A stretch of DNA of 56,241 bases from Nakamurella silvestris (GCA_003576535.1 QXCQ01000152.1:94127-150367), one strand, 5' to 3'; shown: positions 8,780 to 19,383, counted from the first letter of the stretch. Made by a program: numbers and translations. The notes: generated by a model not told the origin, from the letters alone.

Positions 8780-10299
8780 TGACCACCACACCGACGATCA
8801 CCCTGCACGGGGTGGGCAAGAGTTTCGGGGCCACCCGCGCTCTTTCCGACGTGTCGTTCAGCGTGGCCGCCGGTGAGCGTCTTGCCGTTCTGGGTGAGAA
8901 CGGGGCGGGCAAGTCCACCCTGATGAAGATCCTCGCCGGGGTGCACCCCGCGGACACCGGGACGGTCCGACTCGGTGCGGATCCGTACACCCCCGCCTCC
9001 CCGGCCGCCGCGATGGCCCAGGGGGTGAGCATCGTCTACCAGGAGCCCTCCTTCTTCGAGCACCTCACCGTGTTGGAGAACATCTTCACCGGTCGTGAGC
9101 TCGTCGACGTGCTCGGCCAGCTCGCCTGGCGCAGGATGCGCCGCCAGGCCACCGAGGCGTTCGCGGACCTGAAACTGGATCCGGGGCTGCTGGACCGTCC
9201 GATGGGCTCGTTGAGCCTGGCCGAACAGCAGCAGGTGCTGATCGCCCGTGCGGTCCACGACCGGTGCCGGGTGCTGATCCTGGACGAGCCCACCTCCATC
9301 CTGACGGCCAACGAGGCCGAGCGGCTGTTCGACGTGGTCGACCGGCTGGCTGCGGCCGGGGTGGCGATCCTCTACATCACCCACCGCTTCGACGAACTCG
9401 CCCGCGTGGCAGACCGTTTCGTCATCCTCAAGGACGGCGTCCTGGTCGCCGACCTGCCCACCCCGGCGGACCACAACGAGATCATCCGGCTGATGAGCGG
9501 ACGGCAGATCGACACCGTCTCCGCCCGGGAGAACACCGTCGCCGCCGCCGAACTGCTGACGGTCCGCGGTCTGCATCGTCCCGGTGAGTTCGAGGACATC
9601 GACCTGACGGTCCATGAGGGCGAGATCGTGGGTCTGTACGGGCTGGTCGGTGCCGGTCGGACCGAACTCGCCCTGTCGATCTTCGGGGACAACCCGGCGA
9701 GTGCCGGAGCGATGACCCTTTCCGGCAGTTCCTACCGCCCCGGCTCCGCCCGGGAGGCCATCGCCGCCGGAGTGGCGTACCTGCCGGAGGACCGCAAGAC
9801 CCAGGGAATCTTCCCCGCCATGTCCACCGGCAAGAACATCGCCGCCGCCTCCCTCGACCGGTTCGCCGGTGGTCTGGGCCGGCTGGACCGCACCGGCCTG
9901 AACACCATGGTGGCCGAAGGGATCTCGCGGTTGCGGATCAAGGCGCCGACCCCGGATTTTCCGATCACCGGGCTCTCCGGCGGACACCAGCAGAAGACCC
10001 TCTTCGCCAGATGGCTGGCCACCGACCCGAAACTCTTCATCCTCGACGAACCCACCCGCGGTATCGATGTCGGAACCAAGGCCGAGATCCACAGCCAGAT
10101 CATCGGTTTCGCCGACCAGGGGATGGGCGTGCTGATCATCTCCAGTGAACTGCCCGAGCTGCTGGCCGTGTGCGACCGGATCCTGGTGATGCGTGCCGGG
10201 CGACTGGTCGCCGATCTGCGCGGCGAGGACCGTAACGAGGCCGCGATCCTGCGCGCCACCCTCGGGGTGGACGACGCCGACGGAAAGGAGGGGACATGA
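8779..10299 (+). CDS. Sugar ABC transporter ATPase with two nucleotide-binding domains (RbsA/MglA type)
   Basis: 506 residues. NBD1: Walker A GENGAGKST, signature LSLAEQQQ, Walker B VLILDEPTS. NBD2: degenerate Walker A-like GLVGAGRTEL, signature LSGGHQQK, Walker B LFILDEPTRGID. This asymmetric double-NBD layout is standard for the CUT2 (ribose/galactose) class. Start overlaps the previous stop (TGATG) and its own stop overlaps the permease start (ATGA), so translation is coupled. It powers import together with the two RbsC-type permeases. Confidence 0.95.
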   Translation: MTTTPTITLHGVGKSFGATRALSDVSFSVAAGERLAVLGENGAGKSTLMKILAGVHPADTGTVRLGADPYTPASPAAAMAQGVSIVYQEPSFFEHLTVLENIFTGRELVDVLGQLAWRRMRRQATEAFADLKLDPGLLDRPMGSLSLAEQQQVLIARAVHDRCRVLILDEPTSILTANEAERLFDVVDRLAAAGVAILYITHRFDELARVADRFVILKDGVLVADLPTPADHNEIIRLMSGRQIDTVSARENTVAAAELLTVRGLHRPGEFEDIDLTVHEGEIVGLYGLVGAGRTELALSIFGDNPASAGAMTLSGSSYRPGSAREAIAAGVAYLPEDRKTQGIFPAMSTGKNIAAASLDRFAGGLGRLDRTGLNTMVAEGISRLRIKAPTPDFPITGLSGGHQQKTLFARWLATDPKLFILDEPTRGIDVGTKAEIHSQIIGFADQGMGVLIISSELPELLAVCDRILVMRAGRLVADLRGEDRNEAAILRATLGVDDADGKEGT

Positions 10300-11309
10300 C
10301 CGTCCTCACCCCCGAACCCACCGCCGGACCGGCGTCGAGCAGGACAGGCCGCTCGATCTCCTCGGCCACCCTGCTGCGTTCCGGTCTGATGCCGGTGCTG
10401 CTGGTGCTGGAACTGATCGTCTTCGGTGTGTTGAGCAAGGAGTTCTTCACCGCCGGCAACCTGTCCGACCTGGTGGTCAACAGCGGGGACCTCGCCCTGA
10501 TCGCCGCCGGGATGACCCTGGTGATCATGCTGTCGGGGATCGACGTCTCCGTCGGCCCCATGCTCGGTGTGCTGACCTGGGGTGTGGCCACCATGACCGG
10601 TGCCGGACTCAGCCCCTGGGTCGTGGTGCTGACCACGGTCGCGGCCGGTGCGCTGCTCGGCGCCGTCAACGGGACCGTCATCGTCGTCGGTGGGGTGGCC
10701 CCCATCATCGCCACCCTCGGTATGGCGGCGGTCTACCAGACCGTGCTGTTCCTGTTGTGGGGCAGCCGGGACCTGTTCACCGGGCCGGTGGTGCCGTTGC
10801 TGAGCGGCCAGAAGGCCCTGGGCGTCCCGCTCATGGTGATACCGATCCTGCTGGTGTTCGTGGTCCTGGCCTACGTGCTGAAGATGCGCCGCTTCGGCCG
10901 TCACATCTACGCCATCGGCAACGACGCCACCGGTGCCCGTCTGTTGGGGGTCTCGGTGGGGCGGGTCACCTTCGGGGCCTATGTCCTGCTGGGCGCCCTG
11001 GTGGGTCTCGCCTCGATGATCTATGTCGGGCGGGTGGGGGTGGTCCAGTCCAACAGCGGCTCCGAGCTCACCCTCGCCGCCATCGCCGCGGTGGTGGTCG
11101 GCGGCACCAGCATCCTCGGCGGTCAGGGTGGGGTGGTGCGCACCCTCGGTGGGCTGCTCTTCATCGCCGTTCTGCAGAAAGGCATTGTGCTGGTGGGTGT
11201 CCCGGCCCTCTGGAGCGGTGTGATGGTCGGGGCCGCCGTGGCCCTTGCCGTGTCCGTCGACGTGATCACCCGTCGTCAGGTAGACCGACGTGAGAGAGGC
11301 AACCGATGA
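10296..11309 (+). CDS. Sugar ABC transporter permease 1 (RbsC type)
   Basis: 337 residues, 8-10 membrane helices, CUT2 permease. IAAGMTLVIMLSGIDVSVGPMLGVLTW near residue 75 and the cytoplasmic loop with RRFGRHIYAIGNDATGARLLGVSV, followed by LAAIAAVVVGGTSILGGQGG, are diagnostic of the RbsC/LsrC family. GGAGGGGAC precedes the start. Overlaps both flanking genes by 4 bp. Works with the second permease as a heterodimer. Confidence 0.94.
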   Translation: MTVLTPEPTAGPASSRTGRSISSATLLRSGLMPVLLVLELIVFGVLSKEFFTAGNLSDLVVNSGDLALIAAGMTLVIMLSGIDVSVGPMLGVLTWGVATMTGAGLSPWVVVLTTVAAGALLGAVNGTVIVVGGVAPIIATLGMAAVYQTVLFLLWGSRDLFTGPVVPLLSGQKALGVPLMVIPILLVFVVLAYVLKMRRFGRHIYAIGNDATGARLLGVSVGRVTFGAYVLLGALVGLASMIYVGRVGVVQSNSGSELTLAAIAAVVVGGTSILGGQGGVVRTLGGLLFIAVLQKGIVLVGVPALWSGVMVGAAVALAVSVDVITRRQVDRRERGNR

Positions 11310-12337
11310 CCGCCCCGACGCACCGACCGACCGCGGCGACACCGCCCGGAGCTCCCGCCTCCCGGCCGGCCGGCCGACCCGGGTCGGCCCTGTTCGCCGA
11401 CCGGCGGGTGTTCCTGCTGGCCCTCATCGTGGTGGTGGGGGCGGTGATGAGCCTGCTCTCCCCGTACTTCCTGCAGGTGGACAACCTCCTGTCGATGACC
11501 CAGTACGGTGCGGTCATCGGCCTGTTGGCCCTGGGCCAGGCACTGGTCATCCTGGGCGGCGGGGGTGGGATCGACCTCTCGATCGGTTCCTCGCTGAGTC
11601 TGTCCGGGGTTTTCATGGGCCTGCTGACCCAGTCGGCCGGACTGAGCCCCTGGCTCGCCGCCGTGCTCGCTCTGGTGTTCGGAGCCTTCCTCGGGCTGAT
11701 CAACGGCATCCTGGTGGGGGTGATCGGCATCCCGCCGCTCATCGCCACCCTGAGCACCCTGTACTTCTACGGCTCCCTGGCGAATGTCATCACCAACGGC
11801 AAGCAGTTCGGCGGGTTCGACCGGCAGGGATTCTCCTTCCTCGGCCAGGGGGCGGTGGCCGGTGTTCCGGTGCAGGTGCTCCTCGTGCTGATCCCGGCCT
11901 TCGCCATTGCCGCCTGGGCGATGAAACGGACGCGCAGCGGCCAGCATACCTATGAGGTGGGCACCAGTGACCGGGCCGCCGCCCTCGTCGGGGTGGACGT
12001 CCGCCGGTTGCGGATCGGGTTGTACGTCCTGGCCGGTGTGCTCGCCGCGGTCGGTGCCGTCGTCACCAACTCCTGGTTGCTCACCGCACGCCCCTCGGCC
12101 GGAACCGGGTTCGAGTTGCAGGCGATCACCATCGCCGTGCTCGGCGGAATCAACATCTTCGGAGGCCGTGGTCACCTGTCGGGTGTCTTCCTCGCCGTCG
12201 TCCTCGTGGTGGTGGTGAACACCGGCCTGCAGCTCGCCGGGGTCGGCAACTCCGTGCAGGTAGGCATTCTCGGTGCCCTGCTGATCGTGAGTGTCCTGCT
12301 CAACCGCGTCATCGGACCACGAGGGGAACGCCCATGA
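11306..12337 (+). CDS. Sugar ABC transporter permease 2 (RbsC/LsrD type)
   Basis: 343 residues, RbsC-like. LGQALVILGGGGGIDLSIGSSLSLSGVFMG and FELQAITIAVLGGINIFGGRGHLSGV are the two hallmark stretches. The N-terminal 30 residues are Pro/Arg rich and cytoplasmic. ATGA overlaps link it to permease 1 and the PfkB kinase. Two different permeases in one operon is the LsrC/LsrD arrangement. Confidence 0.94.
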   Translation: MTAPTHRPTAATPPGAPASRPAGRPGSALFADRRVFLLALIVVVGAVMSLLSPYFLQVDNLLSMTQYGAVIGLLALGQALVILGGGGGIDLSIGSSLSLSGVFMGLLTQSAGLSPWLAAVLALVFGAFLGLINGILVGVIGIPPLIATLSTLYFYGSLANVITNGKQFGGFDRQGFSFLGQGAVAGVPVQVLLVLIPAFAIAAWAMKRTRSGQHTYEVGTSDRAAALVGVDVRRLRIGLYVLAGVLAAVGAVVTNSWLLTARPSAGTGFELQAITIAVLGGINIFGGRGHLSGVFLAVVLVVVVNTGLQLAGVGNSVQVGILGALLIVSVLLNRVIGPRGERP

Positions 12338-13272
12338 GCGCCGCGCAGACAGCCGGCAGACCCTGGGACATCCTGGCGATCGGGGATGCCAGCGTCGACA
12401 CCTACACCCGGGTGCCGTTCTTCCCGGGGCCGGACCAGAAGGCCATCGGCACCATGCTCGGGGTGTTCGGCGGCGGGATGTGCGCCAACTTCGCCGCGGC
12501 CGCGGCCCGGGCGGGCGCGCGGACGAGGCTGATGACCTCGGTCGGTTCGGACCAGGCCGGGCGGGACTTCCTCGCCGAGGTGGCCACCCACGGGGTCGAT
12601 GCCGCGCCGTCGCTGGTCATCGACAACGCCCACACCTTCGCCTGTTTCGTCCAGCTGGACGACACCGGGGAGAAGTCGCTGATCGGCTGCGACACCGGGA
12701 TCAAGATCCCACCGGCGGACGCCGTCACCGACGACCTGCTCGCGCAGGCAGGGTGGGTGTACCCGCTGCCCGACGACATCGGTTGGGCGGCCGAGATCGC
12801 CGAGCGGTCCGTGCGGGCCGGGGCCGCCGTGGTGCTGGACCTGGAGCGCAGTGCCTTCACCGACGGTGCGCAACCCGTGCTCGATCTGGTGTCCCGCAGC
12901 GACATCGTCTGCACCAACGCCGGTGTCGCCGAACAACTCGGGGTCACCTCGCCGGCGGAGATCGCCGGCCTGCTCGCGGGCCGCGGAGCGCGGATCGTGC
13001 TGGTGACGGACGGCGGCCGGGGCTCGTGGGTCCTGGCCGACGGGGTACTCCGGCATGCCGAGGCGCCGACCGTGCCCGTGGTCGACACCACGGGAGCCGG
13101 TGATGCCTTCAACGGCACCTTCGTCGGCCGGATCGCCACCGGATCCTCGGTCGACGAGGCCATGCTCGCTGCCGTTGCCGCGGCGTCCAGATGTGTGCAG
13201 CACCTGGGCTCCCGCACCTTCCACACCGACGCACCGGAGGTGGACCCGATGATCCGGCTGACCCGACATTGA
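12334..13272 (+). CDS. PfkB-family carbohydrate/nucleoside kinase (YegV-like role)
   Basis: 312 residues. PfkB landmarks: GDASVDTYTRVPFFPGPDQK at the N-terminus, the GGG motif in VFGGGMCANFAAAAARAGA, and the C-terminal signature DTTGAGDAFNGTFVGRIATG with the catalytic Asp and anion hole. It transfers phosphate from ATP to a sugar or nucleoside hydroxyl. Overlaps the upstream permease by 4 bp and is followed by the ADP-ribosylglycohydrolase. This kinase plus glycohydrolase plus GntR combination mirrors E. coli yegU-yegV-yegW. Exact substrate not visible. Confidence 0.9.
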   Translation: MSAAQTAGRPWDILAIGDASVDTYTRVPFFPGPDQKAIGTMLGVFGGGMCANFAAAAARAGARTRLMTSVGSDQAGRDFLAEVATHGVDAAPSLVIDNAHTFACFVQLDDTGEKSLIGCDTGIKIPPADAVTDDLLAQAGWVYPLPDDIGWAAEIAERSVRAGAAVVLDLERSAFTDGAQPVLDLVSRSDIVCTNAGVAEQLGVTSPAEIAGLLAGRGARIVLVTDGGRGSWVLADGVLRHAEAPTVPVVDTTGAGDAFNGTFVGRIATGSSVDEAMLAAVAAASRCVQHLGSRTFHTDAPEVDPMIRLTRH

Positions 13273-13295
13273 CGGCGATCACGATCGCAGGATCA

Positions 13296-13311
13296 GCGCA
13301 AGGGATTGCGC
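13296..13311. other. Short hairpin with GNRA-type loop before the glycohydrolase gene
   Basis: GCGCAA (13296-13301), loop GGGA, TTGCGC (13306-13311). It sits in the only real gap of the sugar operon, between kinase and glycohydrolase, so it may be an RNA-processing or stability element. Function inferred only. Confidence 0.4.
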
Positions 13312-13366
13312 CACCAGACCTTTCCATCAGATGAGCACCACCCGGTACCACACAACGGAGAAGACA

Positions 13367-14395
13367 TTGATTTCGCTACTTGACCGCATCCACGGCTCCC
13401 TCGCCGCCGCCTGTATCGCCGATGCCCTCGGCGCGCCGACCGAGGAGCGCTCCGTACCGGAGATCCGCAGCCTGTTCACGGGGCCGGTGGAGGAGTTCTA
13501 CGCCCCGCTGCCCGATGCCCCCTACGCCAAGGGCCGTTTCGCCGGCCAGTACACCGACGACTCGAGCCAGATGTTGATGCTGGCCGAGGTCTTCATCGAC
13601 GGTGACGGTGTCGCGAGCCCCGAGGCGGTGGCAAAGATGATTCTCGCATGGTCCGAGAAGCCCGAGTACTACCCGCATTTCGCTGGACCCACCACCCGAC
13701 GTGCGATCGACCGGTTGCGTGAGGGGGCGGACCCGTGGGAGGTCGGCAAGGCCGGCCGGATCATGACCGAGGGCTCCAGCAACGGGGGGGCGATGCGGAT
13801 CGCCCCGGCCGGCCTGGTGAACCCCGGCAACATCGAGGCAGCAGTCCGCGCCGCCCACCTGACCTGTGTCCCGAGCCATCACACCAACATCGGGGTGGCC
13901 GGTGCCGGTGCGGTCGCCGCGGCCATCTCGGCGGCCATGGTGGACGGTGCCACCCTGCTCGACGTGGTGCGGGCGGCCAGGGCCGGTGCGGTTCTCGGCG
14001 ACCACCTCGGGGCCGAGCACGGGCGGGTCGTGGCCGGCCCGGACGTCGCCCGGCGTATCGACATCGCCGTGGATGCGGCCATGCGGTCGGACTCGATGGA
14101 ATCGGCGGTGGAGGAGATCGTCGCGCTGATCGGCACCGGACTGCCCGCCGCCGAGGCGTGCCCGGCCGCGATCGGGTTCTTCGTCGCCGCCGGGGGTGAT
14201 CCGTGGAAGACCGCGGTGCTGTGCGCGAACGCCGGTGGTGACTCCGACACCGTCGGATGCATGGCGGCCGCCATCGCCGGTGCCTACACCGGGATCGCCG
14301 CTGTGCCGCAGGACAAGTACCAGCAGATGCTGCAGGCCAACGAGCTCGACCTCGCCTCGGTCGCCTCCCGGCTGACCGCGGTGGTCAACAACTAG
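13367..14395 (+). CDS. ADP-ribosylglycohydrolase-family N-glycosidase (YegU-like role)
   Basis: 342 residues from TTG 13367. All metal-site motifs are present: GSLAAACIADALGAPTE near the N-terminus, QYTDDSSQM (the usual TDD acidic cluster), SSNGGAMRIAPAGLV, and GGDSDTVGCMAAAIAGAYTG (DxDT) near the C-terminus. Members cleave N-glycosidic bonds of ADP-ribosyl or nucleoside-like substrates with bound Mg. TTG 13367 has GGAG 7 bases upstream, whereas the ATG at 13331 (354 aa form) has no ribosome site and adds residues not seen in the family. Context argues for hydrolysis of an imported N-glycoside rather than protein de-ADP-ribosylation. Confidence 0.88.
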   Translation: MISLLDRIHGSLAAACIADALGAPTEERSVPEIRSLFTGPVEEFYAPLPDAPYAKGRFAGQYTDDSSQMLMLAEVFIDGDGVASPEAVAKMILAWSEKPEYYPHFAGPTTRRAIDRLREGADPWEVGKAGRIMTEGSSNGGAMRIAPAGLVNPGNIEAAVRAAHLTCVPSHHTNIGVAGAGAVAAAISAAMVDGATLLDVVRAARAGAVLGDHLGAEHGRVVAGPDVARRIDIAVDAAMRSDSMESAVEEIVALIGTGLPAAEACPAAIGFFVAAGGDPWKTAVLCANAGGDSDTVGCMAAAIAGAYTGIAAVPQDKYQQMLQANELDLASVASRLTAVVNN

Positions 14396-14442
14396 CTGGA
14401 TAATGCATCCCGACGGGGTGCTGGTGGGGAAAGGACAGGTCC

Positions 14443-15156
14443 GTGAGCGAATCACCGGCGTACGCACGGCTGGCGTCACTCCTGCGTGAACAGATCACCT
14501 CGGGCAGATACGGTCCGGGGGACCGGTTGCCGAGTGAGACCCAGCTCATGGGCCAGCACCACCTGAGCCGCAACACGGTCCGGGCCGCCGTGCGCACCCT
14601 GGTCGATGCCGGGATGGTGACGCGGCGGCGCGGGTCGGGTTGTTATGTCAGCAAGCATTCCGGGATCACCCACTCCCTGGGGTCCCTGCGCAGCATCACC
14701 GAGGTGATCAACGACCTGGGCCTGACCCCGGGTATCCGGGCCATCACCTTGGCGGTCGACCCGCGGCCGAGCCCGGAACTGCACGGCTTCCTGCGGAGCG
14801 AGCCGGTGTGGATGCTCAGCCGGACCCGGTTGGCCTCCGGTACCCCTTTCGCCCTGATGGACTCCTGGTTGCCCGACGATCTCGGTCGGGTGCTGGACGT
14901 CAAGGAGATCAGGAAGCACCAGTCGCTGTACCGCACGATCGCCCAGACGGGCCTGCGGGTGGTGGCGGAGGCGACCGAGGCGATCTCGGCCGAGGGGGCG
15001 GGCCCGCGAGAGGCGGCCGCCCTGGACGTGCCGATCGGCTCACCGCTGCTGGTGCTGCACCGGTTCACCACCGACCGCAACGGCCAGCCGATGGAGTACG
15101 CCCGATCGGCCGCCCGTGGGGATCTGTACCGCTACTTCGTCAAACTCAAGGCCTGA
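14443..15156 (+). CDS. GntR-family regulator, HutC subfamily (UTRA domain)
   Basis: 237 residues. Winged helix at about 5-70 (YARLASLLREQITSGRYGPGDRLPSETQLM ... SRNTVRAAVRTLVDAGMVTRRRGSGCYV), then a UTRA ligand domain (PVWMLSRTRLASGTPFALMDSWLPDD ... DRNGQPMEYARSAARGDLYRYFVKL). HutC-type proteins usually repress a neighbouring catabolic operon and respond to its sugar, amine or phospho-sugar. GTG start with GGAAAGGAC upstream. Last gene of the importer-kinase-glycohydrolase group. The direct repeats at 7637-7666 are a candidate target. Confidence 0.93.
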   Translation: MSESPAYARLASLLREQITSGRYGPGDRLPSETQLMGQHHLSRNTVRAAVRTLVDAGMVTRRRGSGCYVSKHSGITHSLGSLRSITEVINDLGLTPGIRAITLAVDPRPSPELHGFLRSEPVWMLSRTRLASGTPFALMDSWLPDDLGRVLDVKEIRKHQSLYRTIAQTGLRVVAEATEAISAEGAGPREAAALDVPIGSPLLVLHRFTTDRNGQPMEYARSAARGDLYRYFVKLKA

Positions 15157-15166
15157 CCCTCCGACG

Positions 15167-15213
15167 CGAAAGGACCCCCACACCCCATTTCCTGGGGTGT
15201 GGGGGTCCTTTCG
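15167..15213. terminator. Bidirectional terminator, perfect 21-bp stem
   Basis: Bases 15167-15187 are exactly complementary to 15193-15213, with a 5-nt loop TTTCC. Centred between the gntR stop and the argG stop, it ends both convergent transcripts. The stem core CACCCCA / TGGGGTG also occurs in the hairpin at 32550-32600. Confidence 0.93.
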
Positions 15214-15224
15214 ACGGGAGGTTC

Positions 15225-16649
<1,425 letters not shown>

Positions 16650-18119
16650 TTATCTGGTGAGCACCCCTGGGTTTGCCACCGCGGTCCGGTGCGCGGCCGC
16701 GGAGTCCAGGATCTGCTCACACAGCTGCATGGTGGCCACGTTGTCGGCAGCGGAGGACGACGGCGAACCGCCGGTGCGTGCGGCCTCCCGGAACGCCTGG
16801 AGCTCTCCGACGAACCCGCGGGTGAACAGATGCTGCTCGACGCCGGACATGGCACTGACCACCGGGGCGACGGTGGTGGTCCGCTCGGTGGGGGATCGCC
16901 AGGAGGGTGTGTCGGCGGGTTCACGCACGTGGCTGGTCAAGGTGGTGGCGTCCTCGACGACGGCCCAGCCCGTGTCCCCGGTGACCCGGACCTGTTCGAT
17001 CTCGCTGGTGCAGCCCGGCAGCCCGGACAGGGACAGGGTGCCGACGACCCCGTCGGCGACGGTGACCACCACCGACAGGGCGACATGGGAGCCCGTGCTG
17101 TGCGAGCGGGCGGTGACGTCGACGGCCTCGCCGAACAGGAACCGCGTGAGGTCGACCAGGTGGATCGCGGCGAGTTTGACGAAGTCCTCCTCGGTGGCGC
17201 AGAAAGGTGTGCTGTCGCAACCGAAAACGATGTCGAAGGACCGGATCCGGCCGAGAGCGCCGGACTCTGCCAGCGACCTGAGCTGAACATAGGCCGGCGC
17301 ATGGCGTTTCATGAATCCGACCATCACCACCGCGTCGGCGGCCTCGGCGGCGTCGGCGATCCGTCGGGCGTCCGCGCTCGTCCAGCCCAGGGGTTTGTCG
17401 GCGAAGACGTTTTTGCCGGCCGCGATGGCGGCCAGGGTCAGGTCCATCTGGTCACCGGGCTGGGCGATCACCACGACATCGACGATGCTGTTGTCCGCCA
17501 ACAGATCTGACGCGGCGGCGTAGGGCCGTCCGGTCGAACCCGCACGGAGCAAGGCGGCCTCGGAACGTCGGAGGTCGCGGGTGGCCAGGCCGTCGATCGG
17601 AATCCCCGCCAACACCAGGGAGGGCAGGATGTTGGTGGTCGAGTGGAACCCGGCGCCGATGACTCCGAGGCCGGTGGGGCCGCCGACGCGGGTGGCGGTG
17701 AAGGTGGTGCTGATCACCTGCTCGTCCGCACCCAGGGTCCAGTGCGGATCGGCCAGGTGGACCCGGATGTCGTCGGCCAGCCCGGCCCAGAACTCCTGGT
17801 GCCGGCGGTGCCACTCGGGCAGGGAACAGGACTCGGTGGCGGCTGTCACCTCGTCCACCCTGTCCAGGGTGGTGCGACGCACGGCCGTGTACTCGATCAC
17901 GGCCACCCTGGCACCGGCCGAATCCAGCAGGGCCACCCGGTCACCGACCGTCGGTACCTCCTGCTGCCAGAGCCGGTACACGACATCCAGGTTGGTCGAG
18001 CCGGTTTTGCTGCCGTCGAGGACGGCGGCGACGAGCATGTCCCGGCCGGGCCCGGGAGGACCGAACTCCAGGACGGGGAGGGTGTGCAGATCTGCGGGGT
18101 CGAGCGGGGAGGGACGCAT
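16650..18119 (-). CDS. ASCH-domain / Gfo-Idh-MocA oxidoreductase fusion
   Basis: 489 residues in one uninterrupted frame. Residues about 10-130 form an ASCH (PUA-like) domain: VLEFGPPGPGRDMLVAAVLDGSKTGS, DRVALLDSAGARVAVIEYTAVR, EWHRRHQEFWAGL. Residues about 155-489 form a Gfo/Idh/MocA dehydrogenase: Rossmann motif GVIGAGFHS, ADKPLGW in place of the usual EKP with Lys kept, MKRHAPAYVQLR. ASCH binds RNA or nucleobase-like ligands; the second half is an NAD(P)-dependent sugar or inositol-type dehydrogenase. Start ATG 18119 has no good ribosome site and the frame is open further upstream. Stop is 9 bp from argG's start. The fusion is unusual; see findings. Confidence 0.85.
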   Translation of the reverse strand: MRPSPLDPADLHTLPVLEFGPPGPGRDMLVAAVLDGSKTGSTNLDVVYRLWQQEVPTVGDRVALLDSAGARVAVIEYTAVRRTTLDRVDEVTAATESCSLPEWHRRHQEFWAGLADDIRVHLADPHWTLGADEQVISTTFTATRVGGPTGLGVIGAGFHSTTNILPSLVLAGIPIDGLATRDLRRSEAALLRAGSTGRPYAAASDLLADNSIVDVVVIAQPGDQMDLTLAAIAAGKNVFADKPLGWTSADARRIADAAEAADAVVMVGFMKRHAPAYVQLRSLAESGALGRIRSFDIVFGCDSTPFCATEEDFVKLAAIHLVDLTRFLFGEAVDVTARSHSTGSHVALSVVVTVADGVVGTLSLSGLPGCTSEIEQVRVTGDTGWAVVEDATTLTSHVREPADTPSWRSPTERTTTVAPVVSAMSGVEQHLFTRGFVGELQAFREAARTGGSPSSSAADNVATMQLCEQILDSAAAHRTAVANPGVLTR

Positions 18120-18369
18120 GAGGAGACCGATCGGTGGAGGGGAGAGGTGAACCGGCCCGTCGGGGGGCCGTGGGCGGGGCGCGACGGATGCTGCTGCCGC
18201 GCGCACCGCTGTCACTGGTACAGATCACTCCGGTAGCTGTGGTCGCCGAAGACGACGGCGCTACGCGCGCTGTTCCTCGGCCGATCGATCACCCCGGTGA
18301 TGCTACTCCGCAGATCGGTGGAACGGCCATCGCTGCCCGACCGGCAGATCACGCTCGTTAGGGTGGGCC

Positions 18370-19383
18370 ATGGCCGAACCGAGCAGTGTCCGACCCCAGC
18401 CCCTCTCCGAATCGCCCGTGAGGGTGGCCGTCGTCGCCGGTGCCTCCGGGTTCCTGGGTGGTGCGCTCATCCGCGCGCTGCAGGCGGACGGGTACCGGAT
18501 CCGGACGATCGGCCGCAGCGGCGCGGACGCGGCCTGGGGGGACCCGGACGGACTGCGCAGGGTGATCGACGGATCCGATCTGTTGATCAACCTTGCGGGC
18601 AAGAGCGTGGGCTGCCGGTACAACGACGCCAACCGTGACGAGATCCTGCGGTCCCGGGTGGAGACCACCCGTGAGCTGCACCGCGCGGTGGCCTCGGCCG
18701 CCGCACCGCCGGCGGTGTGGCTCAACTCCAGCACCGCCACCATCTACCGGTACGCCACCGACCGGGCGCAGACGGAGACCGACGGGGAACTGGGGGTCGG
18801 GTTCTCGGTGGATGTCGCCCGGAACTGGGAGGATGCGTTCTTCGACGGTGACCTGCCATCGACCCGGCGGGTGGCCCTGCGGCTGGCCATCGTCCTCGGT
18901 GACGGGCCGGCCACCCGGCAGCTGTTCCTCGCGGCGAAGCTGGGCCTGGCTGGGTCGAACTACGACGGGTGGGGGTGGCAGCACCGCCGCTACCGGGGGA
19001 TCGGACCGCAGCCCACCGGGGGTGTCCACGCCCCGGCGCACCGGACGCGTGGGGAGCAGCGGTTCAGCTGGGTCCACGTCGACGACGTCGTGGGTGTCGT
19101 GCGGCACATCGTCGCCGATCCCGGGATCACCGGACCGATCAACGTCAGTTCCCCGCAGGTGAGCGACAACCGTACGGTGATGGCCGCGATCCGCCGTCGG
19201 GTGGGGCGGCGGGTGGGTCTGCCGACCTATCGCTGGATGTTGGAGATCGGGATGTGGGCCCTGCGCAAGGAATCTGAACTGCTGCTCAAGAGTCGGTGGG
19301 TGGAGCCGGAGTTGTTGCTGGCGTCGGGGTACCGGTTCGAGCACACCGACCTCGACGAGACCCTGCGCAGCCTGGAGGTCTGA
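18370..19383 (+). CDS. NAD-dependent epimerase / TIGR01777-DUF1731 family SDR-extended protein
   Basis: 337 residues. N-terminal extended-SDR Rossmann motif VAVVAGASGFLGGALIRALQADG, LINLAGKSV, then STATIYR with the Tyr and a C-terminal DUF1731-like segment (LLLKSRWVEPELLLASGYRFEHTDLDETL). This is the YfcH/SDR39U1-like group of unknown substrate. AGGGTGGG lies before ATG 18370. It is divergent from the ASCH fusion with 250 bp between them in which I see no further gene. Confidence 0.87.
   Translation: MAEPSSVRPQPLSESPVRVAVVAGASGFLGGALIRALQADGYRIRTIGRSGADAAWGDPDGLRRVIDGSDLLINLAGKSVGCRYNDANRDEILRSRVETTRELHRAVASAAAPPAVWLNSSTATIYRYATDRAQTETDGELGVGFSVDVARNWEDAFFDGDLPSTRRVALRLAIVLGDGPATRQLFLAAKLGLAGSNYDGWGWQHRRYRGIGPQPTGGVHAPAHRTRGEQRFSWVHVDDVVGVVRHIVADPGITGPINVSSPQVSDNRTVMAAIRRRVGRRVGLPTYRWMLEIGMWALRKESELLLKSRWVEPELLLASGYRFEHTDLDETLRSLEV

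Noticed and set aside
9732-11342. 536-residue minus-strand frame across the sugar ABC genes
   Set aside because: Antisense shadow of strongly supported RbsA/RbsC genes; composition is a high-GC artefact.
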